A DNA stretch of 64,000 nt from a bacterium. Lineage in GTDB: Bacteria; Bacteroidota; Bacteroidia; Flavobacteriales_D; Crocinitomicaceae. A program made the position numbers and the translations under genes. Each line of letters begins with the position of its first letter. Position 1 is the first letter of the stretch. Below are positions 44,311 to 52,570 of the stretch, piece by piece. A model generated the notes under the pieces. The model did not search any database. It saw only the letters and a program-made list of their open reading frames with translations, and was not told where the DNA came from. Location of the stretch: contig JANSYQ010000002.1 in NCBI GenBank assembly GCA_024742305.1, forward strand, positions 62,001-126,000, read 5' to 3'.

Positions 44311-44838
44311 TTAATTGTCGGTCAATTTCAGTAGTTCCTCGTACAACAAATCTTCGTCTCCCGGAGCGTAGTTGTTATGAGAATAAACAATGTTTCCGTC
44401 GGCATCCAACAAGAACGTGTGAGGTACGTTGTTCACCCCCATGGCACGTTTAAAATCTCCGTTTGGATCCATTAGTACTAGATATTCCCATCCTTTTCCG
44501 TTCACGTACATGGGTACGGAATTCTTGGTACGCTCATCGTCAACTGACACAGCAACAAGATTTACTCCGGTTTCGTCCTGCCAATCTATGTACATATCGT
44601 GAATCGTATTCAACTCACGCTTGCAAGGTGAACACCATGTTGCCCAAAAACTGATGATCACAGGTCCATCGAAACCAAGGTCTCCAGTGTTTACCTCATT
44701 CCCTTCCATGTCCATCAATTTCAATGCTGCGACTTGCTTTCCATCGCCGTTTGAGTGACTCTCTCCTGAGTGTTCTTCCTGTGCTGTTGCAGCTAGTGTA
44801 AAAGTGAAACCAATAAGGAGTAATGCTAGTTTTTTCAT
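44311..44838 (-). CDS. TlpA-family thiol-disulfide oxidoreductase
   Basis: A 175-residue periplasmic thioredoxin-fold protein. A signal peptide (M-K-K-L-A-L-L-L-I-G...A-T-A-Q) precedes a His/Ser-rich linker and the active site W-A-T-W-C-S-P-C-K (Cys69/Cys72). The later V-P-H-T-F-L-L-D gives the cis-proline (V-P in place of V/T-P). TlpA proteins reduce specific secreted proteins. It is first in the operon with DUF6029 and Omp28, whose Cys pairs are plausible targets. Confidence 0.9.
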   Translation of the reverse strand: MKKLALLLIGFTFTLAATAQEEHSGESHSNGDGKQVAALKLMDMEGNEVNTGDLGFDGPVIISFWATWCSPCKRELNTIHDMYIDWQDETGVNLVAVSVDDERTKNSVPMYVNGKGWEYLVLMDPNGDFKRAMGVNNVPHTFLLDADGNIVYSHNNYAPGDEDLLYEELLKLTDN

Positions 44839-44892
44839 GTTACGTTTATTTAAGTGTTTGCAGCACAGAATTCAAATACCCTGCCGCAAATT

Positions 44893-44920
44893 CAAAAATA
44901 GGGCTTTTTTCCCCTCACAA
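44893..44920 (-). promoter_or_regulatory. Promoter of the TlpA-DUF6029-Omp28 operon
   Basis: On the minus strand TTG (44920-44918), a 17-nt spacer and TATTTTTG (44900-44893) fit the Bacteroidota consensus with a slightly short spacer, about 55 bp before the ATG. Confidence 0.5.
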
Positions 44921-45033
44921 CGCCGGGAACTTCGTAAAAACTCTTGGAATCCTATATTAAATTACCCTAGTGATTCAGTATAGATTACAGCTATTCTTAC
45001 TATTTTTATCTTGCAATTTAAACAGGAGAAGGA

Positions 45034-46530
45034 ATGAAGGTGAAGCGAATTGCTCTCATATTGGGAAATTGTCTGTTCCCCGATCATAAATTATTAGAAC
45101 CCGACGACCACACGGTTTTCGTGCTCATTGAGGACCACGGTCTTTGTACCCATTACAGGTATCACAAACACAAACTGATTCTTTTTCTATCAGCCATGCG
45201 TTCTCATGCAGAGCTTCTTAAGGAAGATTACCATGTCGCTTACGCCCCACTGAAAGACTTTCAAGCAAACGAGAGTTACGAAGTTCGATTACGTTGGATT
45301 CTTAGCCAATTCCCGGAGGTTGAAGAGATTGTTACGTACGACATTGAGGATCACTTTTTCGAAAAACGCTTGATAGAATTCTGTTCAAAAGAAGGAGTAC
45401 AACTAGAACAAGTGGACTCTCCAGGATTCCTTACAACCAAGAAGCAATTTGCCGATTACTTCAACGAAACGAAGCGCCCTTTCATGCATACTTTCTACCA
45501 ACAGCAAAGAAAACGATTGGATATTTTGGTGGATGCCGATGGTAAGCCGAACCATGGGCAGTGGTCGTTTGATGCTGACAACAGAAAAAAGCTGCCAAAG
45601 AAAATTTCTATTCCTCCGATAGTATTTCCTGAACCCACAGATCATACGAAAGAAGTAAGTCAACTAGTTGACGCTGAATTCTCAAACCATCCAGGAAAAA
45701 CAGACAATTTTTGTTGGGCAACTACACGAGAACAAGTGCTCGTTTTGGTCGAGCAATTTTTTGCCGAGCGATTTGAAGAGTTTGGCCCCTACGAAGATGC
45801 CATTGAACCCAATGAAGTGTTTATTTATCACTCCGTGCTTTCGCCATACATAAACATGGGTTTGATCACACCACAAGAACTCATTGATCAAGCACTGAAA
45901 TATGCACATGAGAACAATGTTCACTTCCCGAGCGTCGAAGGTTTCGTTCGGCAAATTATTGGCTGGCGGGAATTCATCCGAGGAATTTACCATGAATGTG
46001 ATGAGCAACTAAACAGCAACTATTTTGATCATTCGCGCAAAATGAAGTCTTGTTGGTACGATGGCTCAACCGGAATTCCACCGCTTGACGACTCCATTAA
46101 CAAAGCAAATACATTTGGCTATACGCACCATATTGAACGATTGATGATTCTAGGCAACATCATGCTTTTGAGTGAAATCGACCCAAAAGAGGTCTACAAA
46201 TGGTTCATGGAAATGTACGTAGATTCTGCCGACTGGGTAATGGCACCTAACGTTTTCGGCATGAGTCAATTCGCCGATGGTGGTATTTTCGCCACAAAGC
46301 CTTACATAGGTGGTGCGAACTATATTCGAAAGATGAGTCATTATCCGAAAGGTGATTGGGAAGAAGTGGTAAATGGGTTGTATTGGCGATTTATTGATCG
46401 TAATCAGGAAACTTTCGCAAAAAATCAGCGAATGTCAATGATGGTTTCCACGTTAAAAAAGATGGATTCCAAGAAAAAAACACGTCTTTTTGAAGCTGCA
46501 GAATCGTTCATTTCTCGCACAACGGAATAA
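45034..46530 (+). CDS. Cryptochrome/photolyase-family protein, PhrB-like but lacking Fe-S cysteines
   Basis: A 498-residue flavoprotein of the FeS-BCP/PhrB branch. The N-terminal domain is the photolyase-related Rossmann fold (R-Y-H-K-H-K-L-I-L-F-L-S-A-M-R). The FAD domain has G-W-R-E-F-I-R-G, Y-T-H-H-I-E-R-L-M-I-L-G-N, W-V-M-A-P-N-V-F-G-M-S-Q-F-A-D-G-G and K-P-Y-I-G-G-A-N-Y. Known PhrB-type enzymes ligate a [4Fe-4S] cluster with one Cys before the Y-x-H-H-I motif and three in a C-x-x-C...A-C-P-F insert after K-M-S-D-Y. Here the first position reads T-G-I-P-P-L and the insert is replaced by M-S-H-Y-P-K-G-D-W-E-E-V-V-N-G-L-Y-W, with no Cys. Likely role: light-driven repair of (6-4) lesions or photoreception. 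An AGGAGAAGGA ribosome site, rare in this phylum, precedes the ATG. Confidence 0.88.
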   Translation: MKVKRIALILGNCLFPDHKLLEPDDHTVFVLIEDHGLCTHYRYHKHKLILFLSAMRSHAELLKEDYHVAYAPLKDFQANESYEVRLRWILSQFPEVEEIVTYDIEDHFFEKRLIEFCSKEGVQLEQVDSPGFLTTKKQFADYFNETKRPFMHTFYQQQRKRLDILVDADGKPNHGQWSFDADNRKKLPKKISIPPIVFPEPTDHTKEVSQLVDAEFSNHPGKTDNFCWATTREQVLVLVEQFFAERFEEFGPYEDAIEPNEVFIYHSVLSPYINMGLITPQELIDQALKYAHENNVHFPSVEGFVRQIIGWREFIRGIYHECDEQLNSNYFDHSRKMKSCWYDGSTGIPPLDDSINKANTFGYTHHIERLMILGNIMLLSEIDPKEVYKWFMEMYVDSADWVMAPNVFGMSQFADGGIFATKPYIGGANYIRKMSHYPKGDWEEVVNGLYWRFIDRNQETFAKNQRMSMMVSTLKKMDSKKKTRLFEAAESFISRTTE

Positions 46531-46693
46531 GCTGTTTACTACGGAAACAGTGGAATTGAGTTACACATGGTTCGAGAAAAATATACAGATCTAACCAGTG
46601 GTCATTCGGAATCCCTTTAATTATGGGGCTTTGTAGGATTACAATTCTTTCCAATCTTTTTTGACGTTTTTTGGCTCAATACTTGCTGATCAC

Positions 46694-46724
46694 TTGATCT
46701 GTAAAGGCTTTATGCATATATTTG
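46694..46724 (+). promoter_or_regulatory. Promoter of the first small T9SS protein gene
   Basis: TTG (46694-46696), 20-nt spacer, TATATTTG (46717-46724), ending 24 bp before the ATG: a good Bacteroidota primary-sigma promoter. Confidence 0.65.
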
Positions 46725-46748
46725 TTAGACACACGAATTTGAAAACGT

Positions 46749-47495
46749 ATGAAAAAACTAATACTATCAGTTGTTGCAATCGTTGGTTTGTCGCTCTCGG
46801 CATCGTCTCAGATTGAGATTTATGTTGATGGAGATGCAACGAGTACCGATTACGCGGGAGGTGGTACTTACACGTACTATGCGAACGCTGCTGCGGATAA
46901 CGAAAAGAAAATCAGAATCTACAATCAGTCAGGAACGACTGAAATGTGGTTGATTAGTCGTCGACGTATTGCTCAGCCAGCTAACTGGCAAGACTACTTG
47001 TGTTGGGGACATGAGTCAGATCAATTCGGTGGAATTTGTATTGGTGCACAAGGAATGGATATGGAATTGTACCAAATGAACTCAAATGCAGTGACTGTAG
47101 CTGACGGTGAGCATGGAGTGCTTGCAGCACATTGCGAAACAAGTTCAGATGCTGGAACTGCGACTTACAGATACTATGTAGGGACAGATCAGGATCCTTT
47201 CCAAGATTCAATTGATGTTGTAGCAATTATTACTCCTGCATCAGTAATTGAGCAACAACCTGAGTTGACAGTAGGTGTTCAGCCAAACCCGGCTACGGAT
47301 AACATCACTATTACAGCAGGTGGAGTGAATAGCGCTTCCGTACAAATTGTAGACGTTCTTGGAAACATTATCTTAAACACAACTGTTTCAGGAACAAAAT
47401 CTATCAACGTTGCTGAATACAGAAACGGAATCTACTTTGTGAATGTATCCGCTCAGGGTACTCGTGTGAGTCGCAAAGTGATTGTCAGACATTAG
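46749..47495 (+). CDS. Small secreted protein with T9SS sorting domain (paralogue A)
   Basis: A 248-residue protein. The signal peptide ends in A-S-S-Q (about residue 21). A ~140-residue beta-rich domain follows (I-E-I-Y-V-D-G-D-A-T-S-T-D-Y-A-G-G) with a Cys pair (L-C-W-G-H...G-I-C-I-G). The tail is a type A T9SS sorting domain (V-G-V-Q-P-N-P-A-T-D-N-I to V-S-R-K-V-I-V-R-H). The middle domain is unknown to me. The neighbouring gene encodes a clear paralogue with the same layout, so a tandem duplication is likely. Confidence 0.82.
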   Translation: MKKLILSVVAIVGLSLSASSQIEIYVDGDATSTDYAGGGTYTYYANAAADNEKKIRIYNQSGTTEMWLISRRRIAQPANWQDYLCWGHESDQFGGICIGAQGMDMELYQMNSNAVTVADGEHGVLAAHCETSSDAGTATYRYYVGTDQDPFQDSIDVVAIITPASVIEQQPELTVGVQPNPATDNITITAGGVNSASVQIVDVLGNIILNTTVSGTKSINVAEYRNGIYFVNVSAQGTRVSRKVIVRH

Positions 47496-47514
47496 AACAA
47501 TTCAACTTATTTAG

Positions 47515-47546
47515 AAAGCCTGCTTTGTTGAGCGGGCTTTTTTTTT
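47515..47546 (+). terminator. Intrinsic terminator after paralogue A
   Basis: AAAGCC (47515-47520) with GGCTTT (47535-47540), inner CT/AG pairs, then a run of T. It separates the two paralogues into two transcripts. Confidence 0.8.
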
Positions 47547-47669
47547 GCTCAAAATCTTCGTTGTATCATTCTAGGAATCTTACCGCTCCTGATAGGATTC
47601 ATGGAATAATCAGATTCCATTTTCGCACAGGTACAGGTTTTCCGTATACTAGCAATAGAAACTAGAACT

Positions 47670-48410
47670 ATGAGAAATTTATACACCTTATTTTTTATCG
47701 CGGTAGGATTTACATTCCATTCCTTTGGTCAGTTTGAAGCCTACGTTCAGGGAGACTTGACCAACACAGATTATGCCGGATCTACCTATTTCTATCAGGC
47801 CTTGGATACCAACGAACAAAGTATCTATGTAGACTTTGTAAATAGAAGTGGTTTTGACAGCCTGTTCATTGTAACGCGCCAAAGATTGAATCCAGTGGCC
47901 AGTTCATGGGAGGACGGATTATGCTGGGAAGGCAATTCCGGATTTGGAATTTGTATAGATCCAAGTAACATGACCGGGGATTTTTATCAGTTATCAGCTG
48001 GGAATGGAGCCTTCGTAGCACCAAATGATAGCGTTGAACTAAAGGCACAAATTTGGCCCCACATCAACGATCCGGGAACGTATACTTACAGGTATTACGT
48101 TGGAACTCCAAGCAACCCGAAAATGGACTCCGTAGATATCGAAATGCTTTTGACGCCACTTTCTGTTCCTGAAGCGACTTTAACTGTAGGTATTCATCCG
48201 AACCCGGCATCTGATCACATTAATATACAAGCAGAAGGGTTTGAATCTGCTACCCTCAAAGTGATAGATCTTCTTGGAAACACCGTATTGAATAAGACGC
48301 TTTATGGATCGACGAAAATTGATGTATCGGAATTTCGTAACGGAATTTACTTTGTAACCGTTGCGACAGAAGGATCGCGAATCAGCCGGAAAGTGGTAGT
48401 ACGACACTAG
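47670..48410 (+). CDS. Small secreted protein with T9SS sorting domain (paralogue B)
   Basis: A 246-residue paralogue of the preceding protein. Signal peptide to S-F-G-Q, then F-E-A-Y-V-Q-G-D-L-T-N-T-D-Y-A-G, the same Cys pair (L-C-W-E-G...G-I-C-I-D), Y-R-Y-Y-V-G-T and a sorting domain (V-G-I-H-P-N-P-A-S-D-H-I...S-R-K-V-V-V-R-H). The sorting domains are more alike than the central domains, as expected if the domain diverged after duplication. A TGGAAT-AATCAG-ATTCCA hairpin (47602-47619) lies upstream. Function unknown. Confidence 0.82.
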   Translation: MRNLYTLFFIAVGFTFHSFGQFEAYVQGDLTNTDYAGSTYFYQALDTNEQSIYVDFVNRSGFDSLFIVTRQRLNPVASSWEDGLCWEGNSGFGICIDPSNMTGDFYQLSAGNGAFVAPNDSVELKAQIWPHINDPGTYTYRYYVGTPSNPKMDSVDIEMLLTPLSVPEATLTVGIHPNPASDHINIQAEGFESATLKVIDLLGNTVLNKTLYGSTKIDVSEFRNGIYFVTVATEGSRISRKVVVRH

Positions 48411-48604
48411 TACTATCCATAAGTTTTTATCAAACCCCGTATTTCGACTCCGCTTTGCTTTGCTGTAGCCCCTTTGCCGCTACATTAGCTATGAAGGAGA
48501 ACCTTCTCGAAAGCAATGCTCGATGACCGGAGTTTTGTTTTTACTTTGGGTGGTTTTTCCCTATTTTTACAGTAAAGAACGTATTGGAATTCCCCACCTA
48601 CTAT

Positions 48605-49384
48605 ATGACTGCTCTTCAAGCTGCTGTTAAAGCTTCGGAAGCCATTTTGGAGATCTACCAGAATGAAGTCGTGGCGGTGCAAAAAGAGGATGGGTCGCCA
48701 GTAACAGTCGCGGACATTACCTCATCAAAAATCATCGCTGAAATGCTTTCGGCAACTGGAATTCCACTCATTGGAGAAGAAGAGGAAATTGCTCCGTACG
48801 AAGAGCGCCAATATTGGAAAGAAAATTGGTGTGTTGACCCACTAGACGGTACACGCATGTTTTTACGTCGAAATGATGAGTTTGCAGTTAACATAGCACA
48901 TATCATTGAAGGGAAATCAGTATTTGGTATAATTGCTAGTCCTGTACAGAAACGTGTTCTATTGGGCGGTCCCAGCACCGGGGTTTTCGTTACTACTTTT
49001 GACAATATCAACGACTCGGAAAAATGGCAGGCAATTTCATCTCGAGACCGATTGAAAAATCCGGTGACAGTGACCTGTTCACGAAGCTATACCCATGGAA
49101 GCGGCTTTAAGTACATGCAACAGTTAGAGCGTCAATTCGGAGAACTCGTGTACATCTATAAAGGAAGTGCCTTAAAATTTTTCGACTTGACCGAAGGACG
49201 TGCTGAAGTGTATCCAAGATTTGCGCCCACCATGGAATGGGACATTGCTGCCGGGCAAGCTATTCTAGAAGCTCTAGGTGGAACGGTTGTTACCGTAAAA
49301 GACAATCAGCCTTTGCGCTATAACAAAGAGTCGTTGTTCAATCCGCATTTCATCGCGAAAACCAAGGCATTACTTAAAGCATGA
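48605..49384 (+). CDS. cysQ: CysQ-like 3'(2'),5'-bisphosphate nucleotidase
   Basis: A ~259-residue member of the inositol monophosphatase fold. Metal-binding motifs G-E-E-E-E and D-P-L-D-G-T are followed by the C-terminal W-D-I-A-A-G-Q-A-I-L-E. CysQ hydrolyses 3'-phosphoadenosine 5'-phosphate (PAP), the by-product of PAPS-using sulfotransferases. I chose the ATG at 48605; a TTG at 48584 would add seven residues. It overlaps the outer-membrane protein gene by 4 bp, and the pairing of cysQ with such barrels is common in Bacteroidota. It links functionally with the sulfotransferase at 34088. Confidence 0.9.
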   Translation: MTALQAAVKASEAILEIYQNEVVAVQKEDGSPVTVADITSSKIIAEMLSATGIPLIGEEEEIAPYEERQYWKENWCVDPLDGTRMFLRRNDEFAVNIAHIIEGKSVFGIIASPVQKRVLLGGPSTGVFVTTFDNINDSEKWQAISSRDRLKNPVTVTCSRSYTHGSGFKYMQQLERQFGELVYIYKGSALKFFDLTEGRAEVYPRFAPTMEWDIAAGQAILEALGGTVVTVKDNQPLRYNKESLFNPHFIAKTKALLKA

Positions 49385-50931
49385 AGACGTGGCTGATACT
49401 CCTCAACTTGATTTTCTTGAGTTCTATCAAGGCTCAGACCAATTTGGTGTCGCCACATTCTTTCTACAAGGACCAAACCTTTGCTAACAAGCAATCGCAA
49501 CCTTTTAATTCAGGAGATTTCTTTCCGTACTCGGAAGCATCCTATGATTTATTGGCGGTGATTAATGATTCATCCAAGCAGTATTACGACGTCACAGAAA
49601 CTCTTTTCAAAAAACACCTCTTCGAGTTAAAAGGCGACGGATACTACCTGACCATTTCCCCAGCCTTCAATTTTTCCGTTGGTACTGATTTAAAGGACAC
49701 TTCCAATACACGTTTGACGCGCAACACACGAGGATTCTTAATCGAAGGGGACCTACTTGACAAAGTCTCATTTTCAACTTCTTTCTACGAAAATCAAGCA
49801 ACATTCGCGCGATACGCTAGTAATTACTTTGCCGATGCAGGCGAATTGTATCTAAATCAAAACGGATACTTTACTCAGAACGCTGTTATTCCCGGGGAAG
49901 GTAGAACCAAGGACTTCAAGGAAAGTGGGTACGATTTCGGATACGCTATTGGAAATGTCGTTTATAAACCTTGGAGAAGGTTGACCATCGCTGTTGGAAA
50001 TAACAGCCATTTTATCGGTTCCGGACATCGTTCCTTGCTTCTTTCGGACAACTCTTACGCTGCCCCATACTTTCGCATTGACTGGAATGTGCTCGAGAAA
50101 TTTCAAGTACGTGTATTACGAGCCAAATTGCTGAATTTGCTTCGTAGGCCATTTACCAGCTCGGCAGAATCTTATTATGAAGCAAAGGGTTATTCGGTTA
50201 ATTATTTGACATGGATGCCGACGGAAAAGTTGAATGTCAGCTTGTTTGAAGGTGTTATTTGGAATCGTGGAGATTCTGTTTCGTACCAATCGGCGCATCC
50301 ACTTTTTTACAATCCGGTTCCGGGAATTGCTGGGCTACTCGGGTCAAATGAAGTAAATAGTATGATCGGTATTAACGCGTCTTGGCAGGTAAAAGAAAAA
50401 CATCGATTTTACGGACAAGTGGCGGTTCCGAACTGGAAGTTTGAACGTACTGGATTTCAAGCCGGTTATCGCGGATACAATTTCTTTGGGTGGAACGACT
50501 TCATGTTTCAGTTGGAGTATAACTACATCCCAGAGGAAATGTACGGATCTCAAAACCCAAGGCTGAACTACGTTCATTACAATCTTCCGTTAGGACATAT
50601 TCGCGGGGATGGAATTCAAGAAATCTTGGTGCGTTCCAATTACGAATATAAGCGAGCGTACGTGGATCTTCTCGTATCCTTCATGATGCTGCAAAACTAC
50701 AATCCACGCGGGCTGCTACCAACGAATGCGCTTATTGATCCAGGAACAGAGGAGTCTTTCAATACTACCAACGTACAATTGGAAATTGGTTATCGTTTCA
50801 ATCGTAAAATGAATTTTAGCGTTTTCGCTCGAAGCGTAATTCGACAGTCAACCGCTGAGAACCCAATAAATGGTACAATTTTCCAAATGGGAATGCGAAC
50901 AGCCATTATCAACCAATACGATGATTTCTAA
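49381..50931 (+). CDS. Wzi/RemB-like outer membrane beta-barrel protein 1
   Basis: A 516-residue protein with signal peptide (M-K-T-W-L-I-L-L-N-L-I-F-L-S-S-I-K-A-Q) and a barrel-like strand pattern. It has G-N-N-S-H-F-I-G-S-G-H-R-S-L-L-L-S-D-N, resembling the G-x-G-x-R-S-L-x-L-S-D patch of Wzi-type capsule assembly proteins. In Flavobacterium, proteins of this type next to cysQ are annotated as gliding protein RemB; I use that as context, not proof. A likely role is binding or assembling surface polysaccharide. It overlaps the next barrel gene by one base. Confidence 0.75.
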   Translation: MKTWLILLNLIFLSSIKAQTNLVSPHSFYKDQTFANKQSQPFNSGDFFPYSEASYDLLAVINDSSKQYYDVTETLFKKHLFELKGDGYYLTISPAFNFSVGTDLKDTSNTRLTRNTRGFLIEGDLLDKVSFSTSFYENQATFARYASNYFADAGELYLNQNGYFTQNAVIPGEGRTKDFKESGYDFGYAIGNVVYKPWRRLTIAVGNNSHFIGSGHRSLLLSDNSYAAPYFRIDWNVLEKFQVRVLRAKLLNLLRRPFTSSAESYYEAKGYSVNYLTWMPTEKLNVSLFEGVIWNRGDSVSYQSAHPLFYNPVPGIAGLLGSNEVNSMIGINASWQVKEKHRFYGQVAVPNWKFERTGFQAGYRGYNFFGWNDFMFQLEYNYIPEEMYGSQNPRLNYVHYNLPLGHIRGDGIQEILVRSNYEYKRAYVDLLVSFMMLQNYNPRGLLPTNALIDPGTEESFNTTNVQLEIGYRFNRKMNFSVFARSVIRQSTAENPINGTIFQMGMRTAIINQYDDF

Positions 50932-52463
50932 TGGGTAAATCGCTGTTGACATATCTCTTTATTGCTGTTGCCTTATCAGGTAGGACGCAAGTAATAACTG
51001 ATTCCATAGCTATTCCTACTCCGATCAGGGACATCAGCGATATCCGTGACACATACGAGTACATCACGTACAAGGGAAGAATTGGTTATTATAATTTCGA
51101 TTTCGATTTATTTCCTCCAACGCGGCACGGAATATTGACGCATCATACCTTAAAACCTATTACCTTGGGTGGGCACCGGAGGTTTCAAGCATTAAGCTCG
51201 AAAGAAACAAAATGGAGACCACTCGCCGATTTCAACGGGTTTGGTGGTAATCCAAATAGTACAGATTTTGAAGCGGGATATCGTGCAGGGGCTGGTGTGT
51301 ATTGGAGAGGACACTTCAAAGACAAATGGAATTTTCACTTAGCGGGTGTTGCGGGAACTTACGATGGAGATTCCTCCTACATGCCTCGTTCCTATTTCAA
51401 TTGGCAAGAAGGCAACAGACGATTGTACACGGATATCAGAAGCCGCATCTCTTTTTCGCCCAATAAAATCTTCAATTTTCAAACGGGAATCGACCACAAT
51501 CATATCGGCGAGGGGTTACGATCATTGTTTATCAGCGATTATGGAAACCCGTATCCGTTTGGAATGATTAAGGCGAACTTTTGGCGTGTGGAATATTCCA
51601 TTTTATATCAATTCATGCGTGAGGGGATGCCGGGCAATTGGAAAGGGAAATTTGCGTCGTCACATCACATTTCTTTCAATGCAGCAAAATGGTTGAATAT
51701 TGGCGTATTTGAAACTGTCATTTTCAATCCGGGAGACACCCTACTCAACCGTGGGTTTGATGTTGAATATCTGAACCCCGTTGTCTTCTACAGACCGCAA
51801 GAATATTCTATCGGGTCATCAGACAATGTTCTTCTTGGACTCGATTTAACAGCTCGACACAAAAACTACACGTTCTACAGTCAGTTCATCATTGACGAAT
51901 TTGTGCTATCAGAAATTCGAGCGCGCTCTCAATGGTGGGCAAACAAGTACGGCGGTCAATTTGGTCTGAAGGCGAATTTCAAAAAAGGAAACCATGTGTT
52001 TTTTGCTCGAACCGAAATGAATTTTGTGCGACCTTATACATACGCTCACTTAAATGATAAGTTGAACCATGGTAACCAAGGAAGACCGCTTGCGCATCCG
52101 TACGGAGCCAATTTTGCAGAGGTTCTAGGAGAAGTTCGATGGGCACGAAACAATTGGCGTGGGCAGTTTTTTATGAATTACTCGCAGCGCGGCGGAGACA
52201 CGGATAGCATCAATTACGGTGCGGACATTTACCTTCCTTATATCAATCGTCCTGAAGATGATTTCGGTCATTTCATCGGTCAAGGCAATGCTAGAAATTC
52301 TTGGCTTTTCCGCTGGCGAATTGCCTTCAAATTGGAGAAATTCTATTGGGCTTCCATATTTGCCGAGTACAATTTGAGATACACAGTTCAGACCAATGAA
52401 GTACAAAACCTGTTTTCTATCGGGCTTCGATCCAATTTATGGAACGACTATCGTAACTACTAA
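50931..52463 (+). CDS. Wzi/RemB-like outer membrane beta-barrel protein 2
   Basis: A 510-residue relative of the preceding protein, with a weak signal peptide (M-G-K-S-L-L-T-Y-L-F-I-A-V-A-L-S-G-R-T-Q). The conserved patch reads H-N-H-I-G-E-G-L-R-S-L-F-I-S-D-Y-G-N, and later P-V-V-F-Y-R-P-Q-E-Y aligns with H-P-L-F-Y-N-P-V-P of the first barrel. Two related barrels in one operon with cysQ suggest a paired complex at the outer membrane. A terminator follows between it and the convergent DUF5686 gene. Confidence 0.75.
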   Translation: MGKSLLTYLFIAVALSGRTQVITDSIAIPTPIRDISDIRDTYEYITYKGRIGYYNFDFDLFPPTRHGILTHHTLKPITLGGHRRFQALSSKETKWRPLADFNGFGGNPNSTDFEAGYRAGAGVYWRGHFKDKWNFHLAGVAGTYDGDSSYMPRSYFNWQEGNRRLYTDIRSRISFSPNKIFNFQTGIDHNHIGEGLRSLFISDYGNPYPFGMIKANFWRVEYSILYQFMREGMPGNWKGKFASSHHISFNAAKWLNIGVFETVIFNPGDTLLNRGFDVEYLNPVVFYRPQEYSIGSSDNVLLGLDLTARHKNYTFYSQFIIDEFVLSEIRARSQWWANKYGGQFGLKANFKKGNHVFFARTEMNFVRPYTYAHLNDKLNHGNQGRPLAHPYGANFAEVLGEVRWARNNWRGQFFMNYSQRGGDTDSINYGADIYLPYINRPEDDFGHFIGQGNARNSWLFRWRIAFKLEKFYWASIFAEYNLRYTVQTNEVQNLFSIGLRSNLWNDYRNY

Positions 52464-52536
52464 CCCATCCTTTTGTAGACTTCCCACGTTATGTGAGTAG
52501 AGATTAGACATTTAATCAAAATCGAGGTTAATTCAG

Positions 52537-52570
52537 AAACCTGTAGTCTTCGGATTGCAGGTTTTTTTGA
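52537..52570 (+). terminator. Terminator between convergent barrel and DUF5686 genes
   Basis: AAACCTG (52537-52543) pairs with CAGGTTT (52558-52564), followed by T-rich sequence on the plus strand. Confidence 0.7.
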
